Shown here: in pieces, positions 1 to 7,141 of the stretch
Layout of the letters: every line of letters begins with the position of its first letter
Position numbering within the stretch: the first letter of the stretch is position 1
Assembly (NCBI GenBank): GCA_017984035.1
Contig: JAGOAF010000022.1
Span: 1 to 20,951, forward strand
Source of the DNA: Flavobacterium sp.
GTDB lineage: Bacteria; Bacteroidota; Bacteroidia; Flavobacteriales; Flavobacteriaceae
Length of the DNA: 20,951 nucleotides
Direction: 5' to 3'
Position numbers and translations under genes: made by a program
The notes under the pieces: model-generated
What the model saw: the letters and a program-made list of their open reading frames with translations, nothing else
What the model was told of the DNA's origin: nothing
Databases searched by the model: none

Positions 1-2630
1 GTTGCGGCATCTTGAGCCGCACTAGGATCTGCTACTCCAGTTAATTTATTAGCTCCTAAAGCTACATTAGCTGTGGCAGCGCCAAAACCACTTAAGGGGA
101 TGTTCGCTTTGTCTAATTTAGCATCCGTAACATTGGCATCCGTAATTTTTGCAGTAGTTACTGCATTGGAAGCCAATTTTGGAGTAGTTACACTTCCATC
201 GGCAAAATCAGCCGCAACAAGCGTTCCATCTAAAATTTTTGCCGAGGTAAGAGAAGCATCTGCAACGCCTGCATTGGCACTTTGCAAATCCACATAGGTC
301 TTTACTGCTTTTTGAGATGGGAATAAAACATCACTTGGATTGGTACTTCCTAAATCAATAGCGGTACTTTTATTGGCTGTATTTTCTTTTAATTGTAATG
401 CGTCATATACTGCATTTTGCGATGGTGACGTCGTTGTAACTGCATCAGTAATTCCATCAACTACTTTGCTATCAGCATAGGTCTTCACAGCTTTTGCAGA
501 AGGAAATTTAACATCGGATGCCCCGTCTGTAGTAACATTTATTGTTTTATTAGCGGTATCCTCTTTCAAAGCTATAGAAGTAGTTACATCTGTAACATTT
601 GCTTTCAAAGCTAAAGAAGTAGTTACATCTGTGACATTTGCTTTCAAAGCTAAAGAAGTAGTTACATCTGCAACATTCGCTTTTAAGTCTAAAGCCGTTT
701 GTGTGGCTGTTGAAACCGGTTTACCAGCATCTGTAGTATTATCTACATTACCTAAACCGACCATCGTTTTTGTAATTCCTGACACTGTGCCCGTGAAGGT
801 TGGCGAAGCCAAATTGGCTTTTAAGTCCAATGCAGCTCTAGTGTCAATTGAAATAGGCTTATTATTATCACTTGTATTATCTACATTGCCCAAAACGATG
901 TCCGCCTTTGTCAAGCTAACATTTGGCCCAGCATATCCATTCACACTTGTAACAGAATTTGGCGTGCTTAATTCTATCCAATTAGAAAGTGTAGAGGCGG
1001 GTAAACTACTTAATACAAAATTTCTATTGATATCTGTTCTAATAGTAATACTTCCTACTTGAGCCGCTGAATTAGCAATCATAGCAGCTTGTGAATTAAC
1101 TACATTAACACTTTGAAATGAAATGGATGGAATTTGGCTAGATGGAATTTTTCCATCATTACCTAAAGTTGCTACCCCATTATTGGCTGCTTTCTCAGTA
1201 CTACTAATTTTATTTGAAAAAGTATAAAAATCGGTTGCTTTCAGGTACCCGTTAACCGTAGCGTCTGCAGGCGGTACAGCAATTGAATTAACTGTTCTAA
1301 CAAGTGGACTAGCAAATGACAACGGTACTTCAAAATCACCCGAATTATTAAGTGCCGCAGAACCTAAACCTAAATTTGTTCGAGCTGCCGAAACGGATGT
1401 TGCACCTGTTCCACCATTAGTTATACCTACAACCCCTGTTACATTAGTTGCATTTCCAGGTATGTTTCCAGTAATCTTAGATCCACTAACTGTTGCTATT
1501 TTAATATCAGTAATTGCATTGGAAGCAATAGTAGGTGCATCAGCCGTTCCTGTTAAATCACCCGCTAATTTAATTTTCCCTTTAGTAGCTGCATCTGCAT
1601 CTACGATTGTTGCCCCCGAGACAGCATTATCTACATAGGTTTTTACTGCATTTTGTGTTGGAAACAATACATTACTTGTTCCTAAAGTTGTTGTAGTTGA
1701 TTTGTTAGCCGCATTTTCTTTTAAAGCTAATCCTGGTACTGTTGGTGCCCCAGCCGTTCCTGCTAAATCACCTGCCAATTGGATTTTTCCTTTAGTAGCT
1801 GCATCAGCGTCTACGATAGTTGCGCCCGCAATAGCCGTATCCACATAGGTTTTTACCGCATTTTGTGTTGGAAACAATACATTACTTGTTCCTAAAGTTG
1901 TTGTCGTTGATTTATTAGCCGCATTTTCTTTTAAAGCCAATCCAGGTACTGTTGGTGCCCCAGCTGTTCCTGCTAAATCACCTGCTAATTGAATTTTTCC
2001 CTTCGTTGTTGCATCCGCATCTACGATAGTACCTGAAGCCAATTGATTGTCTACATAATTCTTTGTGGCAGTTGAGATCGGTTTGTCCAAATCTGAAGTA
2101 TTGTCTATATTACCAATTCCTAAATTGGCTCTAGCACCTGCAGCGGTAGTTGCTCCCGTACCCCCATTTACTAAAGCAACAACACCCGTAACATTACCGG
2201 CTGTAATAGCAGCATTAGCAAAAGGTATCGAGTTAATCGGTTCATTAGATAAAGGATCAAATTGATTACACAATCCAGTAGAGTCAAAAGCAACCTGTAA
2301 GTTTTTTTGCGAAAGCGCATTCCAAACTATTGCAGCATAAGAGCTAGCATATCCACCCGATTGCACGCCATTCCCAATGGTAATGTTTACCATACCAAAT
2401 TCATCTGTTTTGACCTTTATTTCCTCTTGATATTCCAAACGGTTATTTGCGTCTAGTAAACTAAATTGCAAACAAATGTTTTTGTTAGTCATGGGCACAT
2501 TACTTACATTTACCCCAGGTGCATTTTGACCTCCTGGCATGTAAATAACTGCCTGATAGGTAATCCCATTATTTTGAGAAAAGACTGCGGTAGTAACAAA
2601 TAATAAAAAAATGTAAATTAATTTTTTCAT
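1..2630 (-). CDS. Secreted phage-tail-fibre-like repeat protein (3' end outside window)
   Basis: The frame is open from ATG at 2630 to base 1 without a stop (876 codons), so the C-terminus lies outside. Residues 1-19 form a signal peptide (MKKLIYIFLLFVTTAVFSQ). Residues about 22-140 start ITYQAV and end SIPFAN; this resembles an N-terminal module common in large Bacteroidetes surface proteins. The rest is low-complexity repeat sequence rich in Ala, Thr, Asn and Asp, with motifs I know from phage tail fibres: NGGTGATT...NLGIG (about 154-175 and again near 402), GNVDNTSD..KPIS (about 579 and 624), FPTQNAVKTYVD and PSAAQDAAT at the edge. It contains a 70-residue direct repeat (about 217-356) and a 13-residue tandem repeat (about 651-689). 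It is the last visible gene of a three-gene operon, 6 bases after the barrel gene. It is probably an exported, trimeric, fibrous adhesin-like protein, but that role is inferred. The missing C-terminus may hold a sorting or chaperone domain. Confidence 0.85.
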   Translation of the reverse strand, partial: MKKLIYIFLLFVTTAVFSQNNGITYQAVIYMPGGQNAPGVNVSNVPMTNKNICLQFSLLDANNRLEYQEEIKVKTDEFGMVNITIGNGVQSGGYASSYAAIVWNALSQKNLQVAFDSTGLCNQFDPLSNEPINSIPFANAAITAGNVTGVVALVNGGTGATTAAGARANLGIGNIDNTSDLDKPISTATKNYVDNQLASGTIVDADATTKGKIQLAGDLAGTAGAPTVPGLALKENAANKSTTTTLGTSNVLFPTQNAVKTYVDTAIAGATIVDADAATKGKIQLAGDLAGTAGAPTVPGLALKENAANKSTTTTLGTSNVLFPTQNAVKTYVDNAVSGATIVDADAATKGKIKLAGDLTGTADAPTIASNAITDIKIATVSGSKITGNIPGNATNVTGVVGITNGGTGATSVSAARTNLGLGSAALNNSGDFEVPLSFASPLVRTVNSIAVPPADATVNGYLKATDFYTFSNKISSTEKAANNGVATLGNDGKIPSSQIPSISFQSVNVVNSQAAMIANSAAQVGSITIRTDINRNFVLSSLPASTLSNWIELSTPNSVTSVNGYAGPNVSLTKADIVLGNVDNTSDNNKPISIDTRAALDLKANLASPTFTGTVSGITKTMVGLGNVDNTTDAGKPVSTATQTALDLKANVADVTTSLALKANVTDVTTSLALKANVTDVTTSIALKEDTANKTINVTTDGASDVKFPSAKAVKTYADSKVVDGITDAVTTTSPSQNAVYDALQLKENTANKSTAIDLGSTNPSDVLFPSQKAVKTYVDLQSANAGVADASLTSAKILDGTLVAADFADGSVTTPKLASNAVTTAKITDANVTDAKLDKANIPLSGFGAATANVALGANKLTGVADPSAAQDAA
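562..678 (-). repeat. Three tandem 39-bp units encoding a 13-residue repeat
   Basis: Units are 562-600, 601-639 and 640-678, followed by a diverged fourth from 679. They encode KANVTDVTTSLAL-type units within the fibre protein. Units two and three differ at only a few bases, which suggests recent duplication or recombination between them. The pattern of spaced hydrophobic residues is compatible with a fibrous or coiled segment. Confidence 0.85.
1561..1980 (-). repeat. Two tandem 210-bp direct repeats inside the fibre gene
   Basis: Bases 1561-1770 and 1771-1980 align without gaps at a period of exactly 210 bases, with roughly nine in ten bases identical by eye. A degenerate third start follows at 1981. 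Each unit encodes 70 residues, including ATIVDAD, KGKIQLAGDLAGTAGAPT, LALKENAANKSTT and FPTQNAVKTYVD. The period is a multiple of three, so gain or loss of a unit keeps the frame. Confidence 0.9.
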
Positions 2631-2636
2631 GTGGTA

Positions 2637-3263
2637 TTATCTTTTAATTAAATCAAAATAGCCCCCGAAAAGAATTTGGGTATTGTTAATCGAAACATGA
2701 TCCGTATTATTGCCTAATTTGAGTGTTTTACTCAAATTTAATCCGGCACTTAAGTAGCCGTTTTTAGACAAATAATATTTAGCGTAAACGCCAATAACAG
2801 GCTGTAAAACAAGCCCTGAAAATTCTTTATTACTTACTAAGTCATAAGCTGCGTTGTTGACCGTTTGTTTTCCTCTAAGGATCGTAGAAAGATTCAATCC
2901 GGCTCTAGCACTTAGAAAAAAGAAAAAAGCGTCATAAAATTGATAGTCAACTGTACTTTGAACTCCCAAATAAGTAGTTTTCCATTCCAGCCTGTTCAAC
3001 GAAGTTTCAGCAATGGCATTATAATCGTTAATGGTTACACTACCGGTATATTTTAAATCTTTAAAATTCTTGTATTTCAAGACATCGGTATACCCAACTT
3101 CATACGCATCGCCAATACCGTTAATGTCTAACTTTTCAGTAAAGGCCGAACGATTTTTATAGGTTATGGTGCTGAAGTTTTTTCCCATGTTGAAAAAAAC
3201 ACCTTGCGCATGAATTGAAAAACTGATTAAGAAAAAAAGGATATGGGGTACAATTTTTTTCAT
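2637..3263 (-). CDS. Small outer-membrane beta-barrel-like protein
   Basis: A 208-residue protein with a signal peptide (about residues 1-19, ending SIHAQ). The mature part alternates short polar turns with amphipathic aromatic-rich strands such as TTYLGVQSTVDYQFYDAFFFF, GLVLQPVIGVYAKYYL and GYLSAGLNL, and ends with an aromatic strand (GGYFDLIKR). This is the pattern of a small outer-membrane barrel of about 8-10 strands. I recognise no specific family. It sits 9 bases after the T9SS-sorted protein and 6 bases before the fibre gene, so all three are probably co-transcribed. An anchoring or assembly role for the fibre is possible but is inferred only from position. It is much shorter than PorP/SprF-type T9SS partners (about 300 residues), so I do not assign it there. 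Confidence 0.75.
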   Translation of the reverse strand: MKKIVPHILFFLISFSIHAQGVFFNMGKNFSTITYKNRSAFTEKLDINGIGDAYEVGYTDVLKYKNFKDLKYTGSVTINDYNAIAETSLNRLEWKTTYLGVQSTVDYQFYDAFFFFLSARAGLNLSTILRGKQTVNNAAYDLVSNKEFSGLVLQPVIGVYAKYYLSKNGYLSAGLNLSKTLKLGNNTDHVSINNTQILFGGYFDLIKR

Positions 3264-3272
3264 TTTCTATCG

Positions 3273-3749
3273 TTATTTAGATTTAATAATGGCTGTTCCA
3301 AAAGCATAATTTTGACCTTCTAATTTGACAAAGTATTCTCCGGAAGCAAGCATTATATTGGTTATCGTTAAAGTAGTGTCAACTAATTCTTTTTCTTGAA
3401 ATAAAACAAGGCGCCCGTTTATATCAAAAATTGAGACTGTAATTTTTCCTTCAACGGGTTGTGATAATTTAAAATTAACAACATCCACAATTGGGTTTGG
3501 ATAGACCAAAGTGGATATTAAATTGGTCTTAATGGGTGCTGATTTAGAAATTTTACTTTGTTGAAATCCTTGACTAATTATTCCGTTTTTTGACGAAAAA
3601 GTACCTACAGCCGCTTGTTGTGCAATCGTTTGACTAACTTTAACACCGGTAGAAGTAGCCACAATACCTCCTTGTGCTGACAGCATCTGGTGATGTAACT
3701 TCTGCCCAAAAAGCACACTAGAAAACAACAAAAAAACGACTACTTTCAT
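3273..3749 (-). CDS. Small secreted protein with T9SS type A C-terminal sorting domain
   Basis: A 158-residue protein with a signal peptide (residues 1-16, ending LFGQ). Residues about 18-66 form a short module beginning KLHHQMLSAQGG and ending ISQGFQQS; I recall similar stretches in other Bacteroidetes proteins carrying this sorting domain. Residues about 83-158 form a type A sorting domain: YPNP at 83-86, VSIFDINGRLV, LASGEYFVKL and a basic C-terminal end (IIKSK). Family knowledge says such domains direct export through the type IX system and are usually cleaved on attachment to the cell surface. Almost nothing remains besides the short module and the sorting domain, so the mature product would be only about 60-65 residues. 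It is the first gene of the operon leading to the fibre protein. Confidence 0.85.
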   Translation of the reverse strand: MKVVVFLLFSSVLFGQKLHHQMLSAQGGIVATSTGVKVSQTIAQQAAVGTFSSKNGIISQGFQQSKISKSAPIKTNLISTLVYPNPIVDVVNFKLSQPVEGKITVSIFDINGRLVLFQEKELVDTTLTITNIMLASGEYFVKLEGQNYAFGTAIIKSK

Positions 3750-3794
3750 TTTAAGAATAAATTAATAAATAGGTTTGTTTTTGGATTTAACGAG

Positions 3795-3802
3795 CAAAAA
3801 TA
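3795..3802 (-). promoter_or_regulatory. -7 promoter element of the fibre operon
   Basis: On the minus strand these bases read TATTTTTG, an exact match to the Bacteroidetes -7 consensus TAnnTTTG. It lies 45 bases upstream of the ATG at 3749. I see no convincing -33 TTTG at the usual spacing. Confidence 0.5.
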
Positions 3803-3837
3803 ATATTATATCTGTAAAGACCATGAAATTATATTGC

Positions 3838-3873
3838 AAAATTGTCAAAAAAAATAAAAAATTTGACAATTTT
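3838..3873. repeat. 12-bp perfect inverted repeat upstream of the fibre operon promoter
   Basis: The left arm AAAATTGTCAAA (3838-3849) and right arm TTTGACAATTTT (3862-3873) are perfectly complementary around a 12-base A-rich centre. It lies about 35 bases upstream of the -7 element at 3795-3802. It could bind a dimeric regulator or form a hairpin. It has no adjacent GC-rich stem or T-run on either strand that would make it a typical terminator. Confidence 0.55.
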
Positions 3874-3950
3874 AAATACCATAAAACAGTCATTAAAAAG
3901 GACTAAGAAAAAATGGGTACTGAAAAAAAACAATCCATATTAAAAACAAA

Positions 3951-3977
3951 AAACCCTACGATTTGATCGTAAGGTTT
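3951..3977 (-). terminator. Intrinsic terminator after tRNA-Ser
   Basis: Two 12-base arms (3951-3962 and 3966-3977) flank a 3-base loop. In minus-strand RNA the only irregular pair is a G-U wobble, whereas in plus-strand RNA it is a C-A mismatch, so the structure is built for the minus strand. T-rich sequence follows on the minus strand (3950-3942). It lies 14 bases after the tRNA 3' end. Confidence 0.8.
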
Positions 3978-3991
3978 ATTTTTAAATTTTG

Positions 3992-4078
3992 CAGAGAGGA
4001 TGGGATTCGAACCCACGATACAGTTACCCATATACAAACTTTCCAGGCTTGCTCCTTCAACCACTCGGACACCTCTCT
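3992..4078 (-). tRNA. tRNA-Ser (anticodon GGA)
   Basis: An 87-nt gene on the minus strand. The 7-bp acceptor stem AGAGAGG/CCTCTCT pairs perfectly and is followed by discriminator G at 3992. The D-arm contains GAGTGGTTGAAGG, the anticodon stem CAAGC/GTTTG encloses loop CTGGAAA (anticodon GGA, reading UCC/UCU), a long variable arm typical of class II serine tRNAs follows, and the T-loop is GTTCGAATC. CCA is not encoded (the next bases are CAA), so CCA must be added after transcription. It follows the asparaginase gene by 55 bases on the same strand, with no clear terminator between them. Confidence 0.97.
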
Positions 4079-4133
4079 TTATTAGGACTGCAAATAACTT
4101 AAAAAAAAATGAGGTATAAAAACTAAAATTGTA

Positions 4134-5165
4134 CTATTCTTGAATTTCACCACGCAATGGACTTTCAAACCTTTCTTTGAAATTAGTGCGTACTGTTTTG
4201 TCTCCCAATAAAAACATCAATTTTGTAATCGCCGCTTCGGTGGTCATGTCTTTGCCAGAGATAACACCTATATCAAGTAAAGCCGCACTGGTTTCGTACT
4301 GTCCCATATTGACGCTGCCTCCCGAACATTGGGTCACGTTGATAATGTGAATTCCACTTTGAATTGCTTTTTGCAGTACTGATAAAAACCACGCTTCGCT
4401 TGGAGCATTTCCAGAACCGTAGGTTTCTAATACGATCCCTTTTAAATTGGGAATAGCAACAACCGCCGCTATTAAGGGTGCGCTAATTCCAGGAAACAAT
4501 TTTAGAATAATCACATTGGTATCTAAATTTTTATGGACTTTTAATGTCTGTTTATTATCAGTTGGAAGCAATAAGTCTGAATTGATTTTTAAATGCACTC
4601 CTGATTCGATCAAAAATGGATAATTAGGCGAAGTGAACGCTTTGAAATGTTCGGCATTGATTTTTGTAGTTCTATTACCACGGTACAATTTGTATTCAAA
4701 ATACAAACACACCTCTTGAACCACTGCTTGTCCATTGTCTCGAAGAGAGGCAATTTGTATGGCTGTAATTAAATTTTCTTTGGCATCGGTACGTAAGTCA
4801 CCAATTGGCAATTGTGAACCCGTAAAGATAATTGGCTTAGCCAAATGCTCCATCATAAAACTCAAAGCCGAGGCAGTATAGGACATCGTATCTGATCCAT
4901 GCAAAACAACAAACCCATCAAAAGAAGTATAATTCTCCTCGATGATAGTGGCTAATTGGATCCACTTCTCCGGATTCATATTGGAGGAATCTATAGGGTT
5001 ATCAAAAGCAATCGTTTCGATTTCGCAGTCCAACAATTTAAGTTCCGGAATGCGCTGCAATAACTTACTAAAATTAAAGGCTTTCAACGCACCCGTAGCA
5101 AAATCTTTCTTCATACCGATAGTACCTCCGGTATAAATCAACAGTATTTTAGCTTTAGAATGCAT
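4134..5165 (-). CDS. ansA: Type I (cytoplasmic) L-asparaginase
   Basis: A 343-residue enzyme that hydrolyses L-asparagine to aspartate and ammonia. It has no signal peptide, which fits the cytoplasmic type I class rather than periplasmic type II. The N-terminal motif YTGGTIGM gives nucleophile Thr12. The second signature LHGSDTM (89-94) supplies Ser91 and Asp92, and Lys168 in RTTKIN matches the catalytic lysine of the family. Ser91 stands where most characterised enzymes have Thr, a conservative change that should keep a hydroxyl. Length matches the family (about 340). The start overlaps the end of the upstream acyltransferase gene by 11 bases, which suggests translational coupling in one transcript. 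Confidence 0.93.
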   Translation of the reverse strand: MHSKAKILLIYTGGTIGMKKDFATGALKAFNFSKLLQRIPELKLLDCEIETIAFDNPIDSSNMNPEKWIQLATIIEENYTSFDGFVVLHGSDTMSYTASALSFMMEHLAKPIIFTGSQLPIGDLRTDAKENLITAIQIASLRDNGQAVVQEVCLYFEYKLYRGNRTTKINAEHFKAFTSPNYPFLIESGVHLKINSDLLLPTDNKQTLKVHKNLDTNVIILKLFPGISAPLIAAVVAIPNLKGIVLETYGSGNAPSEAWFLSVLQKAIQSGIHIINVTQCSGGSVNMGQYETSAALLDIGVISGKDMTTEAAITKLMFLLGDKTVRTNFKERFESPLRGEIQE

Positions 5166-6291
5166 GATTGTATTTTAATTTATTAGCCACCGGATTGGCA
5201 TACATTGCCAAGAATCCTTCTAATGCTATCGGATTATCTATACCAATGCGCATCTCTAAGCGGCGCTCAAAAAGTGATTTTTCAGATTCGGTATACAAAT
5301 GCGAATAAGTTGACGTTTTATGGACAATATCGTAAGCGATAAAGTTAGTCGGCCATAGTTTGTAATTGCTTAAAATAGCATCGTCAATTTCTTGTGCCAA
5401 AGCTTGAATTTGTTTATTGGACGAATCGTTGTCAGCTACAATTCGATCTATTTCTGTATCCAATACTTTTCCAATATGCAAATGGATGCGTTTCTTTTGT
5501 CCCATCACACCACTAAGGATCGTATTCAAATCTTCGTTTTTTGATTTCACATATACTTCATTATTAGCTTCAGCTAACAACTGTGGCATTTTTAAAACAT
5601 CGGTTGGATCGTACTCGTAGGAAATAGAAACCGGAACAATTTTCAGTTTTTTAAAGTACTGCATTACATCGGCTTCATCAGAGGCCATTCCAATCATTTT
5701 TAAAACACCTGGATTGGTTTCGTCATTGCCGTCTTTCGTTCTTCCTTCGCGTTGCGCTATCCAAACGGAACGGTTTTCATGCAACAACAACTGCCCCATG
5801 TATTCAGACAGCAACTTAGAACTTTGCAACATTTCTCTTGGCGACAAGCCTCTTAAAACCAAAAAATTACGATTCAATCGCGCCAAAGTTTTGATGAATG
5901 ATTTTTGAACTAAATTATCCCCAATAGCAGAAGCGGTCATCAAATGCCCGTTTTGAAACAAAGCTGCATTTAAGAGTGTGGTGTCTAAAAGAATATCGCG
6001 GTGATTCGAAATAAATAAATAGGAATTGTTTTTTTCCAAATGCTCGAACCCAGATGTAGTTAATCCATCAGAGCTGTTTTCTAAAATTTTTTGAACAGTA
6101 TGATAAATGAAATTACATTGAAAATCACGAATGGAATGGGTTTTCTTCAATTGCGCTTTCCATACCTCATCTTCCATTTCGGGGAAAGTAAAATTCATCA
6201 ACGCCTTCATCATCGGATGTGGAATCACAGATTGTAATGCCTCATTTACTTCCGTTTCGTAAAAAGGGCGTATTGCGTCAAACTTTTGCAT
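5155..6291 (-). CDS. PlsC-like glycerolipid acyltransferase
   Basis: A 378-residue protein, probably an acyltransferase of membrane lipid synthesis related to 1-acylglycerol-3-phosphate acyltransferase. The catalytic block is ISNHRDILLD (His97, Asp103). The block IAQREGRTKDG (about 178-188) stands for the usual FPEGTRS motif, and IVPVSISYEYDP (about 208-219) for the proline block. The His-Asp spacing is five residues rather than the four (HX4D) of classical PlsC. I believe this is normal for a Bacteroidetes branch of the superfamily, but I cannot verify it. It is longer than PlsC (about 240), with extra N- and C-terminal regions of unknown role. No clear transmembrane segment is visible, so it is probably peripheral at the inner membrane. 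It is followed by the asparaginase gene with an 11-base overlap, and the TatD gene lies 63 bases upstream. Confidence 0.8.
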   Translation of the reverse strand: MQKFDAIRPFYETEVNEALQSVIPHPMMKALMNFTFPEMEDEVWKAQLKKTHSIRDFQCNFIYHTVQKILENSSDGLTTSGFEHLEKNNSYLFISNHRDILLDTTLLNAALFQNGHLMTASAIGDNLVQKSFIKTLARLNRNFLVLRGLSPREMLQSSKLLSEYMGQLLLHENRSVWIAQREGRTKDGNDETNPGVLKMIGMASDEADVMQYFKKLKIVPVSISYEYDPTDVLKMPQLLAEANNEVYVKSKNEDLNTILSGVMGQKKRIHLHIGKVLDTEIDRIVADNDSSNKQIQALAQEIDDAILSNYKLWPTNFIAYDIVHKTSTYSHLYTESEKSLFERRLEMRIGIDNPIALEGFLAMYANPVANKLKYNHAF

Positions 6292-6354
6292 TTTGGAATA
6301 ATTTTATAAGGAGCAAAAGAACAAAAAAAATATCAAATTAGCGTCAATTTTGGA

Positions 6355-7122
6355 TTAAATCCCGAAAACAGCTTTGGAATTTTCGGTCGTAATTCGCGCT
6401 ATTTCATCCAAAGGGAGTTGATAGATTTCGGCTAGTTTTTGGGCAACCAAAACAGCATAACTACTTTCATTTCTTTTGCCACGATACGGCACGGGTGCCA
6501 AATAAGGTGAGTCTGTTTCAAGTACGATATGTTCTAATGGGATTTGGTTTAGAAACTGATCTATTTTACCGTTTTTGAAGGTAACTACTCCTCCAATTCC
6601 TAGTTTTAATCCATACGAAATGGCGCTTTGGGCTTGTTCCAAATCGCCAGTAAAACAATGAAAAATTCCAAATAATTCGGGTGATTTTTCCAATTCTAAA
6701 ACCTCAAAAACCTCATCAAACGCATCACGACAGTGTATATTAATAGCTAATCCGTGTTGTTTTGCCAATTGGATTTGGCGTTGAAAAGCGGTTTTTTGGA
6801 TAGCTAAAGTCGTTTTGTCCCAGTATAAGTCAATCCCTATTTCGCCAATCGCATAAAATTTATGAAGGGCTAATTGTGTTTCTACATGCGCCAACTCTTC
6901 TAGATAATTGTCTTTTACATAACAGGGATGCAAACCGATCATTAGATGAACATTGTCAGGAAATTGGACCTCCAAATCATACATTTTCTGGGTTCCAGTA
7001 CTATCAATGGACGGAATAAAAAATCGGGAGACACCGGCAGCTATAGCGCGTTGTATCATTTCTGTTCTGTCTTGATCAAATTCTTCGGAACACAAATGCG
7101 TATGGGTGTCGGTCAATATCAT
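6355..7122 (-). CDS. TatD-family metal-dependent deoxyribonuclease/hydrolase
   Basis: A 255-residue TIM-barrel metallohydrolase of full family length. Metal-binding positions are all present: THTH (His7, His9), GEIGID (Glu94), INIHCRDA (His130), FHCFTGD (His155) and LETDSPYLAP (Asp204). The C-terminal YRGKRNE motif of the family follows. Characterised members are 3'-5' exonucleases acting in DNA repair or degradation, or remove lesions from nucleic acid ends. The exact substrate cannot be read from sequence. It lies 19 bases downstream of the MFS gene on the same strand, so the two are probably co-transcribed by proximity rather than shared function. Confidence 0.93.
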   Translation of the reverse strand: MILTDTHTHLCSEEFDQDRTEMIQRAIAAGVSRFFIPSIDSTGTQKMYDLEVQFPDNVHLMIGLHPCYVKDNYLEELAHVETQLALHKFYAIGEIGIDLYWDKTTLAIQKTAFQRQIQLAKQHGLAINIHCRDAFDEVFEVLELEKSPELFGIFHCFTGDLEQAQSAISYGLKLGIGGVVTFKNGKIDQFLNQIPLEHIVLETDSPYLAPVPYRGKRNESSYAVLVAQKLAEIYQLPLDEIARITTENSKAVFGI

Positions 7123-7141
7123 GGAGGGAAAATTATAAAAA

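Noticed and set aside
562..1980. Possible CRISPR or non-coding repeat array
   Set aside because: The repeats are directly adjacent without unique spacers, have periods divisible by three, and continue an open reading frame.
73..2265. Plus-strand open frames at 73-297, 631-1062 and 2065-2265
   Set aside because: They lie antisense to the long repetitive fibre gene, have biased low-complexity translations and no start signals; they are by-products of the repeat sequence on the other strand.
1..2630. Prophage or tailocin remnant
   Set aside because: Only shaft-type motifs are phage-like. The protein has a secretion signal, its operon partners are a T9SS cargo and a barrel-like protein, and no integrase, capsid, tail-assembly or lysis gene is visible.
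2637..3749. SprB/SprF-type gliding adhesin pair
   Set aside because: The barrel protein (208 residues) is too short for PorP/SprF, and the sorting domain sits on the small 158-residue protein and looks like type A rather than type B.
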